A model generated the notes under the pieces. That model saw nothing but the letters and a program-made list of their open reading frames with translations. It was not told the DNA's origin and did no database searches. Positions 35,531 through 47,900 of a DNA stretch of 64,000 nucleotides are shown here, one piece after another. The DNA comes from Pteria penguin (lineage: Eukaryota; Mollusca; Bivalvia; Pterioida; Pteriidae): assembly GCA_035048485.1 (NCBI GenBank), contig CM068580.1:61397983-61461982 (forward strand), in the 5' to 3' direction. The stretch's first letter is position 1; each line of letters begins with the position of its first letter. Position numbers and translations under genes: made by a program.

Positions 35531-36439
35531 CATCGATCCATGTTTTCTATAAAACAGACTAGAATAGTTTTAATAACAACTTACAAATCTTGTGAACCAA
35601 TTAATGAAAATTTGTTTAGTACATTCACTGGGTTTTAAGAGGACTGAAAATTTACGTAGAACTGAATGAGTAAATGTTTTATAATACATACGCATAGTTT
35701 GAGACGGCGATAACTAGTAATTATAAAGCTACGATACAGTTTACTCTTTACAAAGCGATAAACAGAGTAACAGATATCGTACCTCTGTTATCGTATTTGA
35801 CTTGTATGATTGGCTACTTTCGCCATTTTGGAATTAAAACCATTTTAGAAATGATATTTACTATTTAGTAAGAATAATATCAGTAACATTTAACAACCTA
35901 CGGAAGACCTAATAAAAATTCACGAAACATCTGTTTAAATTTCCACACATGAGATCATTAATCATTTAGGCTATTATTATCATCATTATTTTTTAAATTT
36001 ATTTGTTTATTTTGTTTGTTTGCCTGTTTGTTTTTTAGAAGTTTAATATTGCGATACTGAGATGCTTTACTGCTAGATATAGAACTTAAGATGTAGATAG
36101 AGTATCAATATGTGAAGACTATTTTAAGCAATTTTTCTTTCCAGTGGTTGACTCAATCTCTACAGTCTCTATGCTAAATCATTCTAACCTTCATTCGCAG
36201 GTCAACATGTAGCTAACAATGGTTTTGCCACGAAACTGTGCGTTGGTTTACAGTGGCGGCACCTATTATGTCTATTTACGATCACGAAGTGGTTCTTTCT
36301 ACATTTTCATATATTTGTGAATGCTTTTATTTTGTTCAAAAATATATCAGTTCATGTTTCATTAATCATTAATGTTTCGTATTTCGTTAATCTATAATAC
36401 TGTGTTTATTTTATTTGGTTTTAATCTTATATAAGAGAT

Positions 36440-36700
36440 GCATTCTCATCTCGGACGCCTGATCTCGCCTGATGATCCATGTTTCATCTCGGCCGCCTGA
36501 TCTCCTCTGGTCTGATCTCTTCTGATGACCCATGTATCATTTCGGTCGCCTGATCTCATCTGATGATCTCAATGTTTCATCTCGGCCGCCTGATCTCGTC
36601 TGATGATCCATGTTTCATCTTGGCCGTCTGATTTCGTCTGCTGATCCATGTTTCATCTCGGCTGTCTGATCTCGTCCGATAATCCATGTTTGCATTCACC
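36440..36700. repeat. ~38-bp minisatellite
   Basis: About seven units of GATCCATGTTTCATCTCGGC plus CGCCTGATCTCGTCTGAT. Confidence 0.88.
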
Positions 36701-37164
36701 ACGTTTAAATACCTTTGTCTTCTTGTTACTAATAAGCCTTGATGGCTTGTGATTCTATGTATATACATATACATGTATGATATCTGTTATGTACATGTAC
36801 TTTATTAGCCTAGTATTACGAGGTAGTCTCTAGTCTGTCCGTTATATTTTATTCTGTAGTCTTTGTTCCCAGTCATGCTCTCCATGTTCTTTATAAAGAT
36901 TTCAAATTCGATCATTCATAAGAAGCTTGAGAAATCAATCGACTCGAGTCAGAACATATTCGGGAGTCCAATTGTCTAACTTTCAAATAACTTAAAAAGA
37001 AAAACAAACAAATTCTTTACATATTTTAGTGGGCATGTTTCCCTCATTCTACGGACTTCAGTTGTCGTTATCGTTAGTGTTTCGATGATTTTAGAATGAT
37101 GTCATACCACACTATTGAAATTGTTTCGTTGGTGTTTCAGTTAGTTTTACTGGTAAGATTTTAT

Positions 37165-37906
37165 ATCGACTCACAGGCACTCCGTTACATGAAAAGTGCC
37201 TTTTAACTATCTAAACCCCCTATATCGTCTCGTTCCTTATCCCCCAAAGTAAGAAATGACCTGAATCAGTATTTCCTACAAGTTCCGATGATAACCAAAG
37301 GAAAATAAAGCACCAGCATGTAAATCATTGTCTAAACATTTCTGTCCTCAACATTCCATTCAAGCATGTTTAAAAGCGCCAACAAACGCAAATTCGAACG
37401 GCACATCTCGCGGTCAGTTTGCTTGCCAGCTCGCCATGTTGATTCAACTTTGGCATGGTATAAAGACAAGATCGGTACAATGACAGATCGTGACAAAAAG
37501 TGATATTAAAGCAATGAAATGGAATAAATGTTTGATGTTTTGTTTGTAGTCATACAATAGATTCGATCTGCATTGAACTACCGTTTGGAATCTCTCTAAC
37601 GTTATCCAAGCAAACAAGGTAAAGTTTTATTATGTAAATTAACCTGTTGTGTCGTTCGAATTTGCGTTTGTTGCCACTTTTAAAATGCTTAAATGAAATT
37701 TTGAGGACCGATATAAAAAGGTTACACATTGATTTACATGCTGGTGCTTCATATTTCTCAGATTATCATCGGTACCTGTAGGAAACACTGGTTCAAGCGG
37801 CCACATTCTGACTCATTTCTTACCTTAGGGGAAAGGGAATGAGACTATGTAGGGGATTCGGATAGTTAAAAGGCACTCTTCGTGTAACGCGGTGCCTGTG
37901 ATCGAC
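37165..37906. mobile_element. Foldback (long inverted repeat) element, ~740 bp
   Basis: The left arm 37165-37415 and right arm 37645-37906 are inverted copies of about 250 bp. Matching blocks include TCACAGGCAC with GTGCCTGTGA, AAAAGTGCCTTTTAACTATC with GATAGTTAAAAGGCACT, CATGTAAATCA with TGATTTACATG, and CAAACGCAAATTCGAACG with CGTTCGAATTTGCGTTTG. The centre (~230 bp) has no coding frame. It fits a non-autonomous foldback or long-TIR DNA element; no target duplication was identified. Confidence 0.8.
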
Positions 37907-38189
37907 TGTGATTAACACATGCATGTACTTAGAACTTACCGGTAGCAATAATGGAGTTGGCTTTCCATACATTTTTATCTGGCATGTCTAGTGGTCAGAC
38001 TTGACATCAACTTCTATAACCATCTCTCAGTGCAGTCGTTTGAGTAAACTTTGTAGTGGCAGAGTATTGAATAGTTACATAAATGCAGAGGTAGATTCAG
38101 CATTTCAAGAAATGTTTTATGCGCATTAAAACACACATTTGCCAATTGTCCCAAAATTAAAATTTTTTCTACAATTTTGAAATAAAAAG

Positions 38190-38510
38190 GGATTCCCCTA
38201 CCCCAGATTATGCAGTACACCTCCATATTTTGTAGCCCGCAGATGACCATCCTAGATTCCACTACCCCAGATTATGCAGTACACCTCCATATTTTGATGG
38301 CCCGCAGATGACCATCCTAGATTCCCCTACCCCAGATTATGCAGTACACCTCCACATTTTGATGGCCCGCAGATGACCATCCTAGATTCCCCTACCCCAG
38401 ATTATTCAGTACACTTTCACATTTTGATGGCCCGAAGATGACCATCCTAGATTCCCCTACCCCAGATTAAGTACACCTCCATATTTTGATGGTCGGCAGA
38501 TGACCATCCT
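38190..38510. repeat. 65-bp minisatellite, five units
   Basis: Units contain CCCCAGATTATGCAGTACAC, CTCCATATTTTGATGGCCCG and CAGATGACCATCCTAGATTC. The spacing between ccccag sites is 64-65 bp. Confidence 0.92.
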
Positions 38511-39455
38511 CGTTATGTTGTGCTAAGACTGACCATGACGTCTGTATACCATGTAATGACCATTCCTCGTTATGTTGTGCTAATGACCATCCTCGTTATG
38601 TTGTACTAAGACTGACCGTGACGTCAGTATATCATGTAATGACCATCCTCGTTATGTTGTGCTAAGACTGACCATGACGGCTGTATATCATGTAATGACC
38701 ATCCTCGTTATGTTGTGCTAATGACCATCCTCGTTATGTTGTACTAAGACTGACCATGACGTCTGTATATCATGTAATGACCATTCCTCGTTATGTTGTG
38801 CTATGACTGACCATGACGTCTGCATATCATGTAATGACCATCCTCGTTATGTTGTACTACGACTGACCATGACGTCTGTATATCATGTAATGAGCATCCT
38901 CGTTATGTTGTGCTAATACTGACCAGGACGTCTGTATATTATGTAATGACCATCCTCGTTATGTTGTGCTAATGACCATCCTCGTTATGTTGTGCTACGA
39001 CTGACCATGACGTCTGGATATCATGTAATGACCATCCTCGTTATGTTGTGCTAACACTGACCATGACGTCTGTATATCATGTAATGACCATTCCTCGTTA
39101 TGTTGTGTTATGACTGACCATGACGTCTGTATATCATGTAATGACCATCCTCGTTATGTTGTACTAAGACTGACCAATACGTCTGTATATCATGTAATGA
39201 CCATCCTCGTTATGTTGTGCTAAGACTGACCTTGACGTCTGTATATCATGTAATGACCATCCTCGTTATGTTGTGCTATGACTGACCATGACGTCTGTTT
39301 ATCATGTATTATTGTGCTTTGACTGACCATGACGTCTGTATCTCGTGTAATGACCATCCTCGTTATGTTGTACTAAGACTGACCATGACGTCTGTATATC
39401 ATGTAATGACCATCCTCGTTATGTTGTACTAAGACTGACCATGACGTCCGTACAT
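38505..39455. repeat. ~56-bp minisatellite, about 17 units
   Basis: Units read ATGACCATCCTCGTTATGTT, GTGCTAAGACTGACCATGAC and GTCTGTATATCATGTA, with some half units (ATGACCATCC...GTGCTA). It abuts the 65-bp array through the shared block GATGACCATCCT. Confidence 0.93.
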
Positions 39456-39922
39456 GACTAATTAGGGGGAACAACTCCAGTCTAATACAGCTCTGTTTGT
39501 AGGAGCTTAAACGTGCCAAGCTAGCCTTTCTCACGGGCAATGACTTGTTAAGATAATTTTCCTGCCAAAGGACATTTTCTATTGGCTTGTATGAAATACA
39601 GTAGCGTCCTACTGTATCAGAAGTACATACTTACATAATATATCTGCAAGCTGCACAAGCTGTACAAAACAAGTTGCAACGACATCATATCCACATTGTA
39701 CGAATTCTTCTTGTGTCTTAGTCTTGTCTTCATGTAACACATTGAGCCAGAATAAAAGTATGGCAATTGTCGCGTTCTGAGGGACCAATCAAAATTTATC
39801 AAAACATGGGACCGGTGCAAAAGACATACGGAAAATGTTTTCCTTTTTCAACTTTTCGGGTAATGAGACCATTAAAACATTTATTCAATACTGCAACAAA
39901 CTTGAAAAGAGGTATTATATAT

Positions 39923-40190
39923 TGAGTGAATTTTGTTTAACGTCACACCACGAATATTTCACGTATATGGTAACGGCATCTGCCTGATGCGAGGCATACA
40001 AATTTTGACCTTTGCAACGGACCCACCTGAAGCAGTGTGGGATCTTTTACGTGCCACGCATACCTTGACACGATACCTCGGTTTTTACTGTCTCATCCAA
40101 AAGACAGGACGCCGACATGACCAGAGCGGGACTCGAACCCCGGCCTCCCGATTAGGAGTCCAGCGCGATACCACTAGGCCACGCCGGCTT
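39923..40190 (-). mobile_element. tRNA-derived SINE
   Basis: Same family as the copy at 23267, read on the minus strand: the tRNA-like head is at the right (GGACTCGAACCCCGG is the complement of the B box) and the body at the left (ACGGCATCTGCCTGATGC). It is flanked by a perfect 12-bp repeat GGTATTATATAT at 39911-39922 and 40191-40202, so it is a recent-looking insertion. Confidence 0.93.
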
Positions 40191-42138
40191 GGTATTATAT
40201 ATACATCATATTATATACAGTTATTTGAATTAGATTGTGTTGTTTGATATTTTGGCTATAATAAACTTATATCTGCAAAACTTCAATATTCATATAAGTA
40301 TTTTACATTGATAACTGATATCTCGAAAGATGAGAAGGATGCCAAATTGTAAAATTTTAGTAATTTTCATTCTAAATTGGTGACCTTGACCACTGAGATG
40401 TGAACTTAATGAAAGCAATGGTTTGGACAGACACACAGACATGGGTATACCAATGTATAGCGGAAAGACAGTTACTTTTAGTGTAGTCGTATATTCTAAG
40501 TAACAGAGTTAGTAGATTTGTACAGAAATGTGATATGGCATACTACAATAACATAATAATGTATAACATGAAATATGTAAAGATTCGATCAAAAACGAAG
40601 TGCAGCAAAAAAAAAAAAAATTAAAAGAAAAATAATTTACACAGTCAGTTCACAAATGTAAAATGTTACACTAAAATGGCATGTGTATATCAGATAGTGT
40701 TCCCCGGAGCATGTTTGGCACCAGCAAAAGCAAAGCATGACAGTCGGACAGACAGACAGACAGACGACGGACAAAGTGGTCCGTTAGTGACACTTTCCTT
40801 CGCTGGCCCACAAAAATACGTATAAATAAACACAAAAACATGATAAAAAATGTAAACGAAAAATAATTCGGCACATATTTCATATAAACAATGAAAAGTG
40901 AAACTGAATTCAAATACTGTATATTGCAAATAAAAAATCAAACAATGTTACAATAAAAACCAGTTTTTGAAAGTACTGACTAGTCTGTATCATAACAACT
41001 AAAACAAGATGTTTGTAAAAACTTATGCCTCATCCTTCTACCAATATATCAAAATGACATTGACCTTTGACTTACTGACCTGAATATCAATAGAGATTTA
41101 GGGAAACTATACCAAGTTTGAAGTATACGATTAAGTATTTATAATATCCAGTCATCCATGATACAAGTTGGAGACTGACCAAATATCACAACTGCATGTC
41201 CAGTCAAATGAGAAAAATTTGATTATTGATAAAGTGATAGCGAAAGTGAACATGGCATCTGTAGCTCTGAAAGTGAGAGTAAAATAACAAGCCTGCAAAT
41301 AAGATCTAGACGTGTCAGATTACCCAAAATATACCAGGACTATGTGACATTTTGAGTACATGTAATGGATTGGATTGAGTAAATTGTGTTGTTGAACTTA
41401 GTTATAGAAAGGTTTATGCTACACATGGAAGAAAGAAACTCCAACATATGGAGGAAACTCCACAACAAATCCCACAAAAGCAAAGGTGAAAAACATCACA
41501 AAAATCTTTGATTACACAGCAATTGTGGCTCTGACATTGGATGGTCAATTGGCATGGCCAGTTTTACTGACTTGAGGTGGCCATAAACCGTTTGACAAAA
41601 AATAAAAAAACCCACACAAGTAATATGAATCATAGACCTGGACTGTTGACCATAAATTCAGCGGTCAAATCTTAAGGTTGATTTTACTTATTATGAGTAT
41701 ATAGTTTGATACGCATGTAAAATTGTTGCAGTTTTCAGTAAGACTATACTGTATAAACTCCATGCCACTTTATCAATCCTTAAATATTTAGCCCACGCTT
41801 TGAAATGTGATACTTAAGTGTACTCTCAGTTTATGATCACAGAGCCAGTGACTAGCATGGGACACCAATTGTTTTGCAAGTTGGAGAGCATGGGACCCGA
41901 TTTTTTATATACATAATGCCATGGGGTCTGAGGGGTTTTTTTTAATCAATTTGCCATTTTGCACCGGTCCCATGTTTTGATAAATTTTGACCGGTCCTTT
42001 ATTACAGGATTTCCACATGCCAAGTAAATTTTAAAATAAAACCGTGACCTGAGAATTGGTTTCCAACGATATCTATTCCATTCTTTCGACTGGTTTGATG
42101 TCAAGGGCGACAACATGAAATCCTGAAAGTACCATGAT

Positions 42139-42390
42139 TGATTTTAAGTCACTCCACGGTTATGTCAGGTATATGGTGACGGCATCTGCTAGATGCATTG
42201 CATAGAAATGTCGCAACGGACCCACCCGAAACAGTGAGGTATCTTTTACGTGTGACTCCTACCGTGACACGGGACTGCAGTTTTTATTGTCTCATCCGAA
42301 AGACAGAACACCGGTATGCCAAGGGCAGGAATCGAACCCGGGACCTCTAGGTCACGAGCCGAGCACCTTATCCACTAGGAAACACGGGCT
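42139..42390 (-). mobile_element. tRNA-derived SINE
   Basis: Minus-strand copy with B-box complement GGAATCGAACCCGGG at right and GGTGACGGCATCTGC at left. It is flanked by a 15-bp direct repeat TGAAAGTA(C/T)CATGAT-type at 42124-42138 and 42391-42405, with one mismatch. Confidence 0.92.
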
Positions 42391-43254
42391 TGAAAGTACT
42401 ATGATGAGGAGAAATTTGAAATTTTGCTTCGTTGCTGAACATTGCATGTTCACATTTTTCCTTTCGTTTTCTCGCAATCGTATTTCTGCACTTTCGTCAT
42501 TATATGTTTGCAATCTTGCATATTAATTTGTTACATTTTCATCCTTGAACTCTCACCATGCTGATATTTTTATTTATTTATTTATTTATTCATTTATTTA
42601 CTATTTTACATTCGTTTTCGCTTTTGTACTTTTGCCTTTGTATTTTCGCATTTTTGAAACCTCACCTTTGTTCCTTCTTTTCCTCAACATTACACGTTCT
42701 CATTCTTGCCATGTCTTACTTACGCTCGCAATTTTACCTTCGCCTTTTCACACTTATACATTCGCATTTTGGCATTTTAGTCGTTATCCTTCGTATACAG
42801 AGCAAGTAGGCAAGTGATGAAAATTGCACACACTATATATTCTGAATTATACACTACAACAATTAACATGTTTAAAATAAGCACTTTGAATTTTATCTAA
42901 TTGATTATATATGCTGTATACCTTATCAAATACACTACGACTCAATTATAATTCAATAATTTTCCAGATATTTAGGAATATTGATGAGCTGAACAACTTC
43001 ACGCCTGTTCGTGTTATCTTCATTCAATTCTCAAAGATAACTACGGAATTCAGTTTCCTCGAATTTTACTCGCAGAGTACGAGTTGTTTTTACGAGATAA
43101 ACTCACAGTAATTTCCCCTTGATGTTCCTTAAATACTTAAATCAAGTGGGGTTCAAATCTGTTTGTAAATCAGAAAGTAGATTGATAGGAATTAAGAAAT
43201 AGAACATATAGTAAATTCCTTGTAGAGTTACACCTCTCTTGGAGGTGCTACCTA

Positions 43255-43675
43255 CACTGTCAGTGTTTGAAGACGATCTACACACTGAGAGGGGAAGCCA
43301 GTGAGAGAACTAGCGATATCGCTATTATTGATATATGCATTTACAGAAGATATAAGGTACATTGTTTCTATGGAAACCCAAGGGATGAGAGGATTTCTGT
43401 GAGTTTTCGGACGCCTACGAAAGAAACTAAAGAAAAAGAGAGAGCGTTACGAGTGAAAACTGTCAGAGACAATCATTAGGCTGTTGGATCATTGTGCACT
43501 ATACGTATGCTCTGTGAACCGCGCAAGTTGAATGTCGCAGACGTCGGTCGACAACAGACAATTCAAGAACGATAATTCAAGGATTGAGAGAATTATTTGG
43601 AAAACTCTCTTTGATTGAAGAGTTCACAAATACATTCATTCATTCCTAGAGATCTACTATATTTCCAGTCGGTAA
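43255..43675 (+). other. Candidate non-coding first exon (possible 5' UTR)
   Basis: A region of balanced base composition in AT-rich surroundings ends at a strong donor, TTCCAGTCG followed by GTAAGTG. It contains short upstream frames (an ATG frame at 43267-43479) but no convincing coding sequence. The left limit is a guess. It could be the first exon of a short filamin transcript whose coding start is the ATG at 57466, or of an unrelated plus-strand gene. No TATA box could be assigned. Confidence 0.3.
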
Positions 43676-44094
43676 GTGTTATGCATGTTTTGCTGTTTTG
43701 TCTAACCTTTTCACTTAAGATTTTGGCTCTAATTCAAATTGTAAAGTTTCTAGTATAGTGAATCATATGGTGGATTTAACCGAATTCTTAGTTCAATATT
43801 ATGAATCAGAATGTCTTCTAAAAAAAAAACACCCAAAATTTTAGCAAAAGTAAAATTTATCATGTCGTCATGCATTCATGTACATTATTCAGATGATAGA
43901 ATAGTTCTTTCAAATTGTATCTATTTCATTAATTATTTCGTATACATTTTGAAAAACATTTCCAAAGTGAGGCTCCCCTAGGCGCGCACTCCTTTTATAG
44001 TATTTACGGGCTTGTCTGTATGATGGATCCTTGGTGACATATACTCAACAGAGTATCCATGTTGTGTATGTGGTGTCCATGTTCCAAGGCCTAC

Positions 44095-44318
44095 CTGCCA
44101 TTCTCAATCACAGCAAGCCCCTTCTCACACATCCCAGATGATGCGCCTTTGTCACTTCCTCTTACTACAGCAGCCCACTGAACCAATCGCTGGCCTATCA
44201 TCTGATCGATTACGTCACGAGCTAATGTCTTCGAGATCAACCCGTTATCTCGCATAACACGGCGTTGCTTAGTGGTGAAAACTGATATTTGGACTTTACG
44301 ATTTCTCTTGATGGAAAC
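44095..44318 (-). CDS. Candidate isolated internal exon, product unknown
   Basis: A 224-bp open stretch on the minus strand is bounded by AATGTTCCAG (acceptor) and AATGGCAG followed by GTAGGC (donor). It starts in phase 0 and ends in phase 2, and encodes 74 residues containing RVMRDNGLISKTLARDVIDQ and GASSGMCEKGLAVIENG. Codon use looks like real coding sequence: mixed third positions, no low complexity and few Ile/Lys/Asn runs compared with nearby chance frames. I do not recognise the family. No partner exon was identified on either side. It lies divergently from the candidate plus-strand exon at 43255-43675. Confidence 0.35.
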
Positions 44319-44507
44319 CTGGAACATTACAATAACAAACTGACGAAGCATTGAAATATCCGAAGAAAACTTTGTTTGATTTAAACTGAATACATTCCTA
44401 AAATAACTACGTGCATTCCCTGGCGGTAAGTCGGTTAATTTCGTTGAAGATAATATCTGGCACTTTTCGATAAATGTCGATCTACGGTTTTCCTCTTTGA
44501 ATACTTA

Positions 44508-44561
44508 CATGCGCGGATACAGAGGGGGGGGGGGGGTTAGGGGGGTCTGGATCCGCGCATG
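44508..44561. mobile_element. Short TIR element, internally deleted copy 2
   Basis: Only 54 bp: CATGCGCGGATACAG at one end, GGATCCGCGCATG at the other, with a G-run and GGTTAGGGGGG between. The 5-bp target duplication ACTTA lies at 44503-44507 and 44562-44566. The inside equals the terminal part of copy 1 in reverse orientation. Confidence 0.8.
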
Positions 44562-44999
44562 ACTTAGATCGACTTCATACGAGTTGTTGCCTGGTGTATT
44601 TCTATCACTATTTTTTTCATTTTGAGAGATCTAGATCGTGTAACTACGGTCTTCGTGAAACCAGCACAAAGCAATATAATAATGTGTTTTCTCTTCTTGT
44701 GATTCCTTTCTGTATCTTTTTTTTTTTTAGTTTTATATACCATTAATTTTACTTCCTCGATTATTAATGTAGATTTATGTCAGAAATCAATGTTTCGTAT
44801 GTTTGATTAATTCTAGTAGAAAACAAGATCCCCAAAATTAAAAAACAACAACAAAACAAAACAAAAAAAACCTTTCTTTCGTACAATAGTATAACGTGTT
44901 CAATAAATGTTCTTATTTGCAGTTTTGCTTTTGAGTAAGAAGGATGTCATGTGATCAAGTCATTTCTCTTTCATTATATGAGAATTTGTTTCATATGCC

Positions 45000-47900
45000 A
45001 ATAATATTCATGTCTAATAGAAACTTCTTTACAATTTAAGTAGCTTCCATCTTTTGTAAAACGTTCATTCACAAGCATTTGCGTACATATAATTCCTTCA
45101 TTTATGAGAACTTCTTTTTATATGCCTATAGTTCTCCGCTTTCTGAACAATTCTTGCAAGTGACAAATGGTGATCGGGTTCAATTTTCTACAAACTTCCC
45201 TCTCGTGCTTTTAGTTACCAAGCTTTATAAGAACATCTCCCATATACGGAAGTTAATTCGTTTTGAAATACTTACATCTGCCGATAATTTCCAGGGTTTA
45301 CAGAATCGTTATTCATGTGCTAATAGTAACATGGTGTTAAGGAACCCTTTATAAGATTTTTTATCGTGAACATAAAAAATGACACTCTTTTTCACAAATT
45401 TTAGGCCTCCTCGGCCCGGCGCCATAAACCGAGAAAATACTTAAGTCAAGTATTTCATTTTAATTTATACCATTGTCAAATGTTCAAATAAATTGTCATG
45501 CAGAATGCTTTAATTCCATTTATCGATAGAATAAAAGGTAACAAAATCCAAATCCCAGTCATTAATTCATTGTTGAACAGAAGAATATGAAATTATGACT
45601 TAAGTATTTTCACAGTTTATGACGCCGGACCAGTGGACTTTATCAAGATTTTTATACTTGTTTATATTTTCTTCTCTTTGTACGAGTTTAATTTTGTCTC
45701 GTGTTTTATCCTAAAGTCTTTACATATTTCAATACTTCCAGTTTATTTTAAGAGAACTACCTCCCCGTTTTATAGTATACCATTTATATAATAAGTTTCT
45801 AATAGGTTTTTTTTTTACATTCTAAAACGTTCCTAAAAGTTCCGGTAAGAGTTTATCGTATAACTACTTCTTGGATGTAAAAAAGACTTTCATATGTCCA
45901 AAAAAAAAAAAGTTCTTTACTGAAGTCACGATTCATTCCCTTTATTCTGACTTCAATAACGTGTGCGTTTGCTATATATTCCAATAATTCATCTTCCGTA
46001 AAGACTTTCATTAGTGTAGTAATGGATTTATAAGTTTTTTCTTACCTTGAAATTGCTTTCTAAGCATAATTTTAATTTATTTTGCTGATTTGATCTATTT
46101 TTGTTGGGGAGATGAAACATCAAAGAAATTAATGTCTTCTTAATCATAACTTGACTGCATTTCTATCTTGTGTATATTGGTTGTTTACGACCAACATACA
46201 ATGAAATCAGAATTGTGTTATCAATGTTAGGCTCGGTAATTATGTTCACCACATTGCCATGGCAATCGATTTTGATTGAGGTGGAAACCATGTGCTGTAC
46301 TATGAAATTCTATCACAGAAGTTTTATATGTTATTGTCTACAAGTTAACGTCTACTTTTGATCTTCCAACTGCTAAGTAATAAGAGGCCTTTAAGGTTCG
46401 GCGAACTCAGATGGGATTAACCTTTAGGTCATATTAATAGTAAACTGCAATTAAGCTTCAGACATTATGGCTTTTGTTATGCTGTTAAAACAAATTACGT
46501 AAAACTTTTAGTCTGCAAGTCTGGCCAGAATAATAAAAATAGTACATTATGTCTGTATTCAAACAATAGGAACAGAAATAAAAGAATACATGTACGTCAC
46601 AAGCGTTTTAATGTAGAATAAACGATATTCAAATAAGTTTCAACATCGCACAGAGCTTCAATCTATTAATTATAGATTAGAAAGAAAGATGCGTGATGTA
46701 TCAGACGTTTTCATATTGCATAATAGTAAAATTACTGATTTTTTTGTTTTTATAATTACACTTTACTCATTGTATAAATCATATTCCGTCAGATCATTTT
46801 CACGATGTCCATGGTAAGTATATGTAGTTTGAATTTTAAATAGTAGATCGTATAGATTTCCTTTTAGATTCTCCCACAAACTGTTTTGTTCAAGAGAGTG
46901 TTCGATAAGTCGGAGCGTATGCCATAAATTTAGGTTTTAGTGTGTGATGTTTTTGAAATTTATTTGTAACTCTTTCTCCCATTGCATGTCAGATACCACG
47001 CCCTTTTTTAAGTATGTGGTGTTCAACAGATATATCTTTGTATGTAATTGAACAGTTTTATGCTTTTAATGTCATATATGATATTCGGTAATATATGATA
47101 AAGTCTTTCACACAAAGTGTCTGTAGTTTTCCTGAAATTAATACGTGTTTAAAGTGGAATATACTGTGGGCATTGAAAAGAATTTCTGACAAAATTATAT
47201 TTATTTCCAAAGAATAAGACGTGATTATTTAAGATATTTTGTCTGATACCAACTGTTCAGGTCAAATGCCATCGAACAGAACAGCAATCACATTGAAAAT
47301 AAGAGTTGTAATGGAAATTTGCAAGTACATGTAATTCATAAATCTAAGAATTATCTAACTTAGTAGAAGACACGCCACTTCAAGTTATTATGTCATAGGG
47401 GAAACTTAATTTAAAAACATAGATAAAATTGCATTTCAGTCACATTTCAGAATTTATTTTTTAAAAGTGATATTGTTGTTAATTTGAAAATCAATATCAT
47501 TCATTTCAAAATGACTCATTTAAGCGGGTGACGCAATTGCATGTGCAGTAAAATTTTATCATAAATGAATTCGTTATGCATAGAACAAAACAACCCAAAC
47601 AAAATCGAATTAATTATTTTAGTCTATTAATAGTCAATTACTGACTCTTAGAACATTCGTTTTTAATATATAACTACTTTTTTCTACACAGAGATTTATT
47701 TTCATTGAAATAATACCGTTACAAATCGGAAGTAAAAAAAGAGAATTTCGTACTTGTTGAACCATTAAGTGTAACAAACCAATCTCAGATTTCATCTAAA
47801 ACTTTGTACTATACATGTGTTATGCGTATGAAATCCTCATCAGCCATGTTTATAATGAATGTTTAAACTTTTGAACTAATTGTATCGTGGTGATTTGTTG

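Noticed and set aside
38505..39455. CRISPR-like array
   Set aside because: Units are contiguous without unique spacers, in eukaryotic sequence; this is a minisatellite.
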